From Chloroflexota bacterium (lineage in GTDB: Bacteria > Chloroflexota > Anaerolineae > J102), in the NCBI GenBank assembly GCA_029782215.1, contig JAKOVD010000032.1, forward strand, positions 273,522 through 337,521: DNA of 64,000 nt, written 5' to 3'. Below, piece by piece: positions 15,795 through 23,296 of the stretch (within the stretch, counting starts at the first letter, position 1; the number at the start of each line of letters is the position of its first letter). The notes beneath the pieces are model-generated. The model ran no database searches. It was not told where the DNA came from and was given only the letters and a program-made list of their open reading frames with translations. Both the position numbers and the translations under genes were made by a program.

Positions 15795-17188
15795 CTGCGG
15801 CGGCGTTCCGCCCACAACGCCCGCTGCCGGTCCTTGGGCAGGTCGACCAGGGTCGAGCCCTGCCGGCCTGCCGCGGCCTGCACTTCCTCCAGGGCGGCGC
15901 GCAGGTCCTCGCAGGCGCGGCGCAGAGCCGACTCGGCGTCAATCCCGCTCGCCTCCGCCTCCTCGACCAGGTGCAGCAGCGCCTGCCCCAGCTCTGCCTC
16001 GGAGAGATTGGCGGCGCCGGGCAGTGGATAGCCCACACGGGCCAGGCGCTCGACATAGCCTTCGGCCAGGGCCAGGGCGGGCAGCGTCCGGGGAATGCCG
16101 TCCAGGAGCGTTTTCGTGGCCACGGCAGGGGCGCCGGCCTGGGCGCGCTCGGCTTGTTTGATGCTCTCCCAGTTGCGCACAACCTGGTCGACGCCATCCA
16201 CAGCCACGTCCCCGAACACGTGCGGGTGGCGGCGGATGAGCTTGCTGACGACGTGGTTGATGACGTCGTCCAGCTTGAACTCCCCTTCCTCTGTGGCGAT
16301 TTGGACGTGCATCGCCACCTGGATCAGCAGGTCCCCCAGTTCCTCCACCAGTCTGGCCGGGTCCTCGGCGTCCAGCGCCTCCAACACCTCATAGGTCTCT
16401 TCCAGCAGGTATGGACGCAGGCTTTCGTGCGTCTGCTCGCGGTCCCAGGGGCAGCCTACCGGTCCCCGCAAGTGGGCGATGACCTCCTGCAGGTCGGTAT
16501 AGCTGGCGGCATGGGTCAGGGGCGGCGCCCACAGCGAGGTCAGGTCGTCGAAGTCGTCGTGCCGGTCGATCTCATACAGCGGCATGGTCGCCAGGCTCAG
16601 ATCGGGCGTCCCCGCCCCGCTGATCAGGGTTATGGGATGATCGTCAGGGTAGGCGTTCATCAGCGTCAGCTTCACATCGCTGGCCAACAGCCGGCTGTAG
16701 AGCTGCGCCACCAGCAGACCGTGCCGGGGCGAGCCCAGCGGATGGTAGCTGGATGCCAGGTCGGCGGCATCGACGATCTGCAGGCCGTGGATGGGGTCAG
16801 CCTCCAGGACGGCAAAGCTGGCCTCAAGAAAACTGACACCCGGCTCCACTACCACCTCGACGCCCCGGCGGGCGGCCAGGCTGCGGATCAGGCGCGTGGT
16901 GGCCTCTGCCACACTGGGGTCGCCGGGCACGGCGTACAGGATGCCGGAGACTTCCCCACGGGCCACGACGTCGGCGGCAATGGCCTGGTAGACGGCGGCG
17001 AAGTCCTCGTGCCGGTCGTAGAGATCGTCGTAGCTGTGCACCTGGGTGTGTTTGGCGACGGCGGCCACGGAGGGGTGGCGCAGCGTGCGGCACCAGACCT
17101 CGGAGGCCGTGGACAAAAGCGTCCAGGCGCGGCGAGTGATGAGGTCAGGGTCTCCGGGGCCAAGGCCCACGATCGTAATCTGAGGCAT
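15791..17188 (-). CDS. mazG: Tetrapyrrole-methylase-like/MazG fusion (YabN type)
   Basis: 465 residues. Residues 1-~220 form a TP-methylase-like domain (ITIVGLGPGDPDLITRRAW at the start, YAVPGDPSVAEAT). Residues ~235-460 form a MazG pyrophosphatase with the metal-binding EETYE and EELGDLL motifs and the GCPWDREQTH entry. MazG hydrolyses noncanonical NTPs and has been linked to (p)ppGpp turnover in some bacteria. The start at ATG 17188 is chosen over TTG 17203. The fusion is the B. subtilis YabN architecture; whether the methylase half is active is unknown. Confidence 0.92.
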   Translation of the reverse strand: MPQITIVGLGPGDPDLITRRAWTLLSTASEVWCRTLRHPSVAAVAKHTQVHSYDDLYDRHEDFAAVYQAIAADVVARGEVSGILYAVPGDPSVAEATTRLIRSLAARRGVEVVVEPGVSFLEASFAVLEADPIHGLQIVDAADLASSYHPLGSPRHGLLVAQLYSRLLASDVKLTLMNAYPDDHPITLISGAGTPDLSLATMPLYEIDRHDDFDDLTSLWAPPLTHAASYTDLQEVIAHLRGPVGCPWDREQTHESLRPYLLEETYEVLEALDAEDPARLVEELGDLLIQVAMHVQIATEEGEFKLDDVINHVVSKLIRRHPHVFGDVAVDGVDQVVRNWESIKQAERAQAGAPAVATKTLLDGIPRTLPALALAEGYVERLARVGYPLPGAANLSEAELGQALLHLVEEAEASGIDAESALRRACEDLRAALEEVQAAAGRQGSTLVDLPKDRQRALWAERRRS

Positions 17189-17313
17189 GGTGGCTGTGGG
17201 CAAAGTGAAGGGCAGAGCGCCGGAGAATGGCGCCCTGCCCTTCTGAGTGAGTGAAAAGATGGACGACAGCAGGTGCGCTTAACCGCGGGCACACCTGCTG
17301 CAGATGGCGAACG

Positions 17314-18930
17314 TCAGCGAATCGGCGGCGTCACCGTCGGGACGGGCGTGGGCAGGTTGTTGTTCTGGGTCGCCGGCGTGGGGGTGGGATCATCGATCGA
17401 CGTCTCGATCAGGATCAGGCCACAATCGGTGCGCACGAACAGCTTGAAGTCATCGCCAGACAGGCCGCCCGGATAGGTGAAGTCATAGCCGTCCACCTGC
17501 TTGTGATAGTAGGGCAGGTACTGGGTCCAGATGACCGAGCCCTCGTAGTTCACCAGGTGGAATTCGGTGGGAGTCTGCCACGGAATGGGCTGGACGAAGT
17601 GAATGACGTTCTGGAAGTCCAGCGGGAAGCTGTAGAAGTTGCCCCAGATGGTCGTCTGCAGGCGACCGACCTCACAGACACCACCCGGCCGCAGGATCAG
17701 CGGGAAGTACAGCGGGTTGGGCGGGGGCGGAGGCGTGCCGGTAGGCGTGGCTGTGGGGGTGGGGGTGTCGGTTGGGGTCGGGGTCGGGGTCTGCTGGCGG
17801 AACTTGAAGCGGGTGTGCGAGCATTCATCCTCGCCGCGGACGGTGACCTTGAATTCCTCGTCGGTCACTGCCACCCAGCCTACTTTGTTCACTACCCAGA
17901 GTTTCCAGACGCCAACCGCCAGATCTTCGAACTTGTAGTAGCCCTCGCCGTCGGTGATGCGCATCAGGTTGGGGCTCTGGGCGCCGTCGGGCATGGCATG
18001 AACTTCCCAGCCCGGCAAACCGACGTGCAGGTCATCCACGACGTAGCCATCGATACAACCGGTCGTCCGCGGGGTGGCCGTGGGGGTCGGGGTCAGTGTG
18101 GGCGTCGGGGTCGGGGTGTCGGTGCCGCACTTCAGGTTCGGGTCCTTGAGCACGAACTTGTTCTGCTCGTAGACCTGGAAAGTGGGGTCTTTGAAGAGGA
18201 CATGGTCCGGCGCCACCACCAGGCCTTCGGCCGAAGAGGCGCTGTCGGCCACGAGACCGGCAGGCGGCACTACGAACAGGTGATAGTAGGGCGGCGGCGG
18301 TGTGGTGATGAGGAAGTTGTAGAAGCCGCCTGCATCCGTGGTCCGGGTCTGGGCGAGGGAGCCAAGCGAATCCGGGAAGGAGCTCTTGTAGACCTGCAGC
18401 TCGACGTCCTTCAGAGGCACGATGCCGTCGCACTTGAGCTCATAGACGTTGCCGCGGATGCGGGTGCCCGGAGGTCCTGAGGTCGGGGTGGGCGTCGGCA
18501 CCTGATTCAGCTTGAACCAGGCATCGGAGCACTTGCCATCCTCCACTGCCACCTGGACGGTGGTGGGAACGCCAGGATAGGCCGCCCAGCCGGTCTTCAC
18601 TTCCACGGTCACAGTCCACGTTCCGGCGGCCAGGCCCTCGAACTTGAAGGCGCCAGCGCCATCCGTCATCTTCGTCAGCACCGTGGCGCCCTTGGTGGCA
18701 GTCACCTTCCAGTCCACCAGCGGCAACAGACCCTTGTCGCCCTCGTAAGCCCAGACGTGGCCGGCGATGCAGCCGGTGGCATCAGGCGCGGCCAGGTTGA
18801 CCTGGGGATTGGGCGCGGCCTGGACCGAACCGCCAGCGGCCGTCAGGACCAACGCCAACACGATCGCAACGAGCCCTATCGATGCCAGGGCAAGCAGAGA
18901 TAGACGATTAGGATACCTTCTATTCAGCAT
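17314..18930 (-). CDS. Secreted protein with prealbumin-like repeat domains
   Basis: 538 residues. A signal peptide (LALASIGLVAIVLALVL...SVQA/AP) leads into three carboxypeptidase-regulatory/CNA-B-like beta domains (starting at CIAGHVW, IRGNVYEL and CIDGYVV), separated by TPTPT linkers. Each begins with a G-x-V strand and contains a TDGxGxYxF-type turn. The first and third end in cysteine-containing segments (DGKCSDAW, EDECSHTR). A C-terminal ~150-residue domain follows a PLILRPGG sequence and is unlike the others. AGGAGGG sits 8 nt before the ATG at 18930. It is probably exported to the cell surface; no LPxTG-type sorting signal or C-terminal helix is seen. Confidence 0.8.
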   Translation of the reverse strand: MLNRRYPNRLSLLALASIGLVAIVLALVLTAAGGSVQAAPNPQVNLAAPDATGCIAGHVWAYEGDKGLLPLVDWKVTATKGATVLTKMTDGAGAFKFEGLAAGTWTVTVEVKTGWAAYPGVPTTVQVAVEDGKCSDAWFKLNQVPTPTPTSGPPGTRIRGNVYELKCDGIVPLKDVELQVYKSSFPDSLGSLAQTRTTDAGGFYNFLITTPPPPYYHLFVVPPAGLVADSASSAEGLVVAPDHVLFKDPTFQVYEQNKFVLKDPNLKCGTDTPTPTPTLTPTPTATPRTTGCIDGYVVDDLHVGLPGWEVHAMPDGAQSPNLMRITDGEGYYKFEDLAVGVWKLWVVNKVGWVAVTDEEFKVTVRGEDECSHTRFKFRQQTPTPTPTDTPTPTATPTGTPPPPPNPLYFPLILRPGGVCEVGRLQTTIWGNFYSFPLDFQNVIHFVQPIPWQTPTEFHLVNYEGSVIWTQYLPYYHKQVDGYDFTYPGGLSGDDFKLFVRTDCGLILIETSIDDPTPTPATQNNNLPTPVPTVTPPIR

Positions 18931-19335
18931 GAGACATCCCTCCTAAGTACTGGAGCGAGGCGCTTCCAGGCGCCCGGATTCCGACGTTTGGACAATGGCT
19001 GGGCATCAACAGTTTCACCCAACCAGAACTCCATACCACTATCAGTGCTGGCACCTCCATCAGGAACAATGCATCAGGAATCGGGCGGTACGAACATGCC
19101 CGATCAGCCAATAGGGTGCATCTAACAACACTGTGCAGTCAATGCAATTGTCTACTCAGCCGAGGGGACGACGGAGGCCCTGATGCGACGCGTACGAATA
19201 CAGGCACAGCGTCATATCTCATTCTACAAGAGGTGCACGATATCGTCAAAACCTCGAAAGGACCCTTGGTCTTGCACAACACGGCCAAGGGCGCAATGGG
19301 ACAAGTCCGGTCGTTTGGACCTTGGCCGGGTGCGA
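18931..19335. other. Long upstream region of the secreted-protein gene
   Basis: 405 bases without a supportable gene. It holds a consensus-like promoter on the minus strand (19221-19249), from which a leader of roughly 285 nt would run to the start at 18930, and a weak hairpin (19263-19291) just after rpe. Confidence 0.55.
19221..19249 (-). promoter_or_regulatory. Promoter with long leader before the secreted-protein gene
   Basis: TTGACG (19249-19244), 17-nt spacer, TAGAAT (19226-19221) on the minus strand; one of the best matches to consensus in the window. Confidence 0.65.
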
Positions 19336-19998
19336 TCAGCCGAAGTGTGCGCGCAGGCGCGCCACGTTTTCGGCCACGGGCGCGATGCCGCTGAACACGG
19401 CCGATCCAACCACCAGGACCGTCGCTCCGGCGGCAATGATCGTCGCCGCATTGTCCGCCTTGATGCCACCGTCCACCTCGATGTCGACGTGCGCCAGGCC
19501 GCTTTCCTGCAGCCAACGCCGCAGCCGGGCGATCTTGCTCGTGCTGCCGGGCAGGTAGCCCTGGCCGCCAAACCCCGGGTTGACCGACATGATCAGGACC
19601 ATGTCGAGCTCGGGCAGGATCTCCTCCAGGGTGATCAGCGGTGTGGACGGATTGAGGGCCACCCCCGGCCTGACGCCCAGGTCTCGGATCTGCTGCACCG
19701 TCCGCTGCAGGTGCGTGCAGGCTTCCATCTGCACCGTAATCGAGGCCGCGCCCGCCTCGGCGAAGGCCGGGATGAGGTTCTCGGGCTGGTACACCATCAG
19801 ATGAACGTCCAATGGCAGCGATGTGGCCCGGCGCAGCGCCTTCGCCACCAGAGGACCAAAGGACAGGTTGGGGACGAACTGCCCATCCATCACATCCACG
19901 TGGATCCAGTCCACACCGGCCTGTTCAGCCGCCGCCACCTCTTCGCCCAGGCGGGCGAAGTCCGCCGTCAGAATCGATGCTGCCAGCCTGGCGCTCAT
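19336..19998 (-). CDS. rpe: Ribulose-phosphate 3-epimerase
   Basis: 220 residues, a standard TIM-barrel Rpe. Signatures: ASILTADFARLGEE at the N-terminus, HVDVMDGQFVPNLSFGP with metal-binding His/Asp, DVHLMV, MSVNPGFGGQ and DGGI near the C-terminus. It interconverts ribulose-5-P and xylulose-5-P. It overlaps rpiA by four bases (ATGA), so the non-oxidative pentose phosphate isomerase and epimerase are co-translated from one mRNA. Confidence 0.97.
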   Translation of the reverse strand: MSARLAASILTADFARLGEEVAAAEQAGVDWIHVDVMDGQFVPNLSFGPLVAKALRRATSLPLDVHLMVYQPENLIPAFAEAGAASITVQMEACTHLQRTVQQIRDLGVRPGVALNPSTPLITLEEILPELDMVLIMSVNPGFGGQGYLPGSTSKIARLRRWLQESGLAHVDIEVDGGIKADNAATIIAAGATVLVVGSAVFSGIAPVAENVARLRAHFG

Positions 19999-20699
19999 GC
20001 TCGTCTCTCCAGCCGCTGGATGCCACTTCTGTCAGCCACAATCACGGAGGTCGCCATGTCCAGGAACAGGCCATGTTCCACCACGCCTGGGCGATCTGCC
20101 AGCAGGCGGTCCAACTCCCGCGCATCGGCGATGCCGCCTGCGAACCAGCAGCGCGCCAGGTAGTTGCCGTTGTCGGTCACGTATGGCTTTCCGGCTTCAT
20201 CGGACCAGATCTCGGCCCGGCAGCCCAGCGTCTCCAGCCAGCGCCGTGTCGCCTCCACCTCATAGGGCACCAGTTCGACGGGCAGTGGGCTGAGCGTCCC
20301 CAGGCGCGGCGAGAGCTTGGTTACGTCCACAATGACCACGAAACGATCGGCATGGATTTCCACGATCTTCTCGCGCAGCAGCGCTTTGCCCAGGCCCTTG
20401 ATCAGGTTCAGGTCCGGGTCCACCTCGTCGGCCCCATCCACAGCCAGGTCAAGGCGCGGCGTGGTGGCAAGCGTCGTCAGGGGAATGCCCAGTTCACGCG
20501 CACGTTGGGCGGTCTTCTCCGAGGTGGGCACGCCGCTGATGCCTCTGAGCTGCCCCGACTGCACGCGTTCCCCCAGCAGCTCGACGAATTGGGCAGCGGT
20601 GCTGCCGGAGCCCAGCCCCAACAGCATGCCGTCACGCACTTCATCCAGGGCGCAGAGCGCCGCTTCTCGTTTCAATGAGCTAAGGTCGGTGGTTGCCAT
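19995..20699 (-). CDS. rpiA: Ribose-5-phosphate isomerase A
   Basis: 234 residues with RpiA signatures GLGSGSTAAQF, GVPTSEKT, DGADEVD and KGLGKALLREK (catalytic Glu and Lys region). It converts ribulose-5-P to ribose-5-P. First gene of an rpiA-rpe operon. No Shine-Dalgarno precedes the ATG. Instead a -10 (TAAAAT) ends exactly 6 nt before it, so the mRNA is predicted to begin with the start codon. Confidence 0.97.
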   Translation of the reverse strand: MATTDLSSLKREAALCALDEVRDGMLLGLGSGSTAAQFVELLGERVQSGQLRGISGVPTSEKTAQRARELGIPLTTLATTPRLDLAVDGADEVDPDLNLIKGLGKALLREKIVEIHADRFVVIVDVTKLSPRLGTLSPLPVELVPYEVEATRRWLETLGCRAEIWSDEAGKPYVTDNGNYLARCWFAGGIADARELDRLLADRPGVVEHGLFLDMATSVIVADRSGIQRLERRA

Positions 20700-20705
20700 G
20701 CCGGT

Positions 20706-20734
20706 ATTTTACCCGCCGTCAGCGTGACGTCCAA
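20706..20734 (-). promoter_or_regulatory. rpiA promoter predicting a leaderless mRNA
   Basis: TTGGAC (20734-20729), 17-nt spacer, TAAAAT (20711-20706), then 6 nt and the rpiA ATG at 20699. The expected +1 coincides with the A of the ATG. Confidence 0.7.
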
Positions 20735-20780
20735 CCGGTCCCCACCCATGCAACGTGTACCCAAGCCATCGCCACCACGC

Positions 20781-20809
20781 TTGGGACTGACTGCGTCAGC
20801 CGCTATAAT
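20781..20809 (+). promoter_or_regulatory. Strong plus-strand promoter facing an antisense gene
   Basis: TTGGGA (20781-20786), 17-nt spacer, TATAAT (20804-20809). The transcript would run antisense through the gene at 20855-21160 before reaching the gene at 21228. Confidence 0.6.
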
Positions 20810-20854
20810 GTCGCTGCCACCGCCTGACAACGCATCCGACGGCCTTCACGTCCC

Positions 20855-21160
20855 CTAGAAATAGCTGCCGGGATCGGCCGAGACGACGCGTTCGCGATAG
20901 TTCTCAATGAACTTCAGGAGGTCCCGCTTTAGCTCCACCCACCGCCGCGAACGGAGCGCCTTCTTCAAGGTCTCCTCGTCAGCCACGTCCAGTACGGCCA
21001 TGATCTGCGGAACCGTCCCATAGGCTGTGTAGAACACGTCGCTCGGCGGCAGTCCGATTTCCACCAACCCAGGTGCAAGGCGCTCGTTGATGAATTCCGA
21101 GTATTCCTGTTCGCGTCCTGGGCGGATATCCCAGGTCATGACCATTTTCAGACGAGTCAT
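20855..21160 (-). CDS. Small dimeric alpha/beta-barrel (ABM/NIPSNAP-like) protein
   Basis: 101 residues. The pattern of one strand (RLKMVMTWDIRPG), a helix (REQEYSEFINERLAP), central strands (DVFYTAYG, QIMAVLDVA) and a helix ending in ENYRERVV fits the ferredoxin-like dimeric barrel of antibiotic-biosynthesis-monooxygenase or NIPSNAP proteins. I chose ATG 21160 because the 13-codon extension to 21199 has no family character. GGAAG lies 4-5 nt upstream, and a possible promoter (TTGCTC-N18-GATACT) places +1 close to the ATG. No catalytic residue can be assigned. Confidence 0.7.
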   Translation of the reverse strand: MTRLKMVMTWDIRPGREQEYSEFINERLAPGLVEIGLPPSDVFYTAYGTVPQIMAVLDVADEETLKKALRSRRWVELKRDLLKFIENYRERVVSADPGSYF

Positions 21161-21227
21161 CAGTCTTCCAGTATCCTTGCGCTGCGAGTCAGAGAGCAAG
21201 TTGCAGAATACCAGATGGGCAAGCCGG

Positions 21228-23282
21228 ATGCAAAGCTGGATCGCGAAACAAGCGCCCGGCGAACAGGCAAGAGGGGTTCCTCACCGCTGGCGCTTGGCCG
21301 CGGCGGGCCTCGCCCTGGCCGCGACCCTGGTTCTGGCGGGCGTTGCCCAGGCGCAGGACAAATACCCAGGCGGTTGGGTGCTGATGCCGGTGGGCAGTTC
21401 ACCCGTGGTCCTGCTCTCCACGACGGCCGACGCCACCATCTACGAGCAGGCGCCCGAGGTGTTCACCGATGTGCAGGCCGTCTATCGCGTCCACAACAAT
21501 GACAAGCGCCAGCCTCAGAAGCTGACCGTCGCCTTTCCGGGCTATGCGGTCGAGGGTCCGGCGCCGCAGGGCGTGACGCTGACCGCGGCCGGACACGAAG
21601 TCACCCTGCGCAAAGCCGAAACCCAGTGGTGGCTGGCAGACGTCACGCTCCAGCCTGATGAGCGCCTGAGCCTGACCCTCAAATACACGGCCCCACTCGG
21701 CAACGGCCCCTTCGTGCAGTTTCGCTATCCGCTGGACCTGATCGCCAAGACGTGGGTGGGCAACCTGGAGAGCGCTCGCTTCACTCTCGCCTTCAGCGAG
21801 CCACCCAATCCTCAGTCCTGGATTCGGCTCACGCCGGACAACTATGATCTGACGGCTGAGGCCATCACCTGGTCGTTTGATGCGGTCGATCCCAAGGAAC
21901 CCATCGATTACATCTTCCTGCGTCCCTCCCTGTGGGAGCGCCTCCGTAAGGCCCGACAGACGGCTGTGGCTCCTGATGCCCAGGCTCCGGCCGCCGTCGC
22001 CCTCGGCGACATCTACGTCGAGTTGGCCTCGGCGGGAGACAGCGCCATCTTCGACCGCTATTTCCCCTTGGCCGTGGCCGCCTATAACCAGGCGCAGGCC
22101 AAGGCGCCGGCGGATGCCAGCGCCTATCTCGCCCTGGCCAAGCTCTATCGCCTGCGGGCAGAACGGTCCACGCCCCCCGATCCATCGTACCTGGGGCTTG
22201 CCACTACCCAACTGGCAAACGCACTCGAAAACGGCGTGCAGGACCCGGCCATCGCCGAATCCGTGGTCAAGGACTTCACGACCTTGATGGAAGCGGCACG
22301 GCAGGATGGGGACTTCGACACGGCCAACACCTATCTCCGGCGCCTTGACATGCTTGCCAGCCACTTGCCCTCCCTGCTCGACAACGCCTCCCTGGTCAAT
22401 GAGCGGCGCCGCCTCGCCATCGATTGGGCGGGGCAAGTGCTGGCCGAGCAAGGTCCAGCGCCAGCGCGCGCTGTGCTCGGAGAGAGCCTCGGCGCAGGGA
22501 TCGCCCAGCCCCCCGGGGCCCGCTTCGCCCACATCAGCGGGATCCAGGTCAAGACGGACACGCAGCTCGGGCGCCGGCGCCTTGAGATCACAGTTGCTCC
22601 GAGGGAAGGGGGTGAGTCGTTGGTCCAATCCCTGCACGACGCCTTTGCCGCCTCCGGCGCCGGCGCCGTCACGCTCACCAGCACACAGCCACCGGTCATC
22701 CAGGTTGACTTGAACTTCGGCGACGCCGGTGAGCTGCGTGACCGCCAGGAACGCCTGGCGGCGGCCCTGACTGACGAACCGGAGTGGGCCGGGCTCAAGG
22801 CCATGCTGGAGCTTGATCGCCTGCAGTGGCGCCGCACGGACGAAGGCTGGCGAGTGGTGGATAGCTGGAACGAGGAGATCAGCCTGGTGCAGGCCGCGGC
22901 GTCGCTAGAAGACCAGGCCCAGGCGCTGGATAGGGCCGCGGCGGGCATGGATGTCACCGACAGCCTCAACGCCTTGCTGGCCGACCTCTGGCGCGCCGAG
23001 GCGCAGACCTGGCGGCGCCTGGCCGAGAACACCCGCAGCCAGTATACCCTGACGATGCAACCTGAACCCGGCGCCCCCATCGTCCGCTCCTGGGCGATTG
23101 CCGGCGGCGCCGCGACGACTATGACCGGCGCCGCCACGCAGTACCGGCCGTTCCCGTATGTGTGGGGCGTCGCGGGCGTCTACGCCCTCTTCATCCTGGT
23201 TACAGGCTCCTTATGGTGGCGCCGCCGGCGCAAGACCGCCAAGCGACCGGCGCCGCGCTCCACGCCGGCAGGGCGCCGTTAG
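21228..23282 (+). CDS. Surface TPR-region protein with C-terminal membrane anchor
   Basis: 684 residues. A signal peptide (WRLAAAGLALAATLVLAGVAQAQ) is followed by a beta-rich domain (~30-250; TVAFPGYAVEG..., LTLKYTAPLGNGPFVQFRYP). A helical TPR-like region follows (ALGDIYVELASAGD, AYLALAKLYRL, ANTYLRRLDML), then a mixed C-terminal domain, one transmembrane helix (VWGVAGVYALFILVTGSLWW) and a basic tail (RRRRKTAKR). It is therefore displayed outside and anchored at its C-terminus. ATG 21228 is chosen because the upstream extension overlaps the divergent gene. The transglutaminase gene starts 14 bp after its stop, so the two probably act together. Confidence 0.78.
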   Translation: MQSWIAKQAPGEQARGVPHRWRLAAAGLALAATLVLAGVAQAQDKYPGGWVLMPVGSSPVVLLSTTADATIYEQAPEVFTDVQAVYRVHNNDKRQPQKLTVAFPGYAVEGPAPQGVTLTAAGHEVTLRKAETQWWLADVTLQPDERLSLTLKYTAPLGNGPFVQFRYPLDLIAKTWVGNLESARFTLAFSEPPNPQSWIRLTPDNYDLTAEAITWSFDAVDPKEPIDYIFLRPSLWERLRKARQTAVAPDAQAPAAVALGDIYVELASAGDSAIFDRYFPLAVAAYNQAQAKAPADASAYLALAKLYRLRAERSTPPDPSYLGLATTQLANALENGVQDPAIAESVVKDFTTLMEAARQDGDFDTANTYLRRLDMLASHLPSLLDNASLVNERRRLAIDWAGQVLAEQGPAPARAVLGESLGAGIAQPPGARFAHISGIQVKTDTQLGRRRLEITVAPREGGESLVQSLHDAFAASGAGAVTLTSTQPPVIQVDLNFGDAGELRDRQERLAAALTDEPEWAGLKAMLELDRLQWRRTDEGWRVVDSWNEEISLVQAAASLEDQAQALDRAAAGMDVTDSLNALLADLWRAEAQTWRRLAENTRSQYTLTMQPEPGAPIVRSWAIAGGAATTMTGAATQYRPFPYVWGVAGVYALFILVTGSLWWRRRRKTAKRPAPRSTPAGRR

Positions 23283-23296
23283 CGACACAGGCCGCC

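Noticed and set aside
17700..18130. Short direct repeats resembling a CRISPR or satellite array
   Set aside because: They are Thr-Pro codon repeats in linkers (GGGGTCGGGGTC), with no spacer structure and no cas genes.
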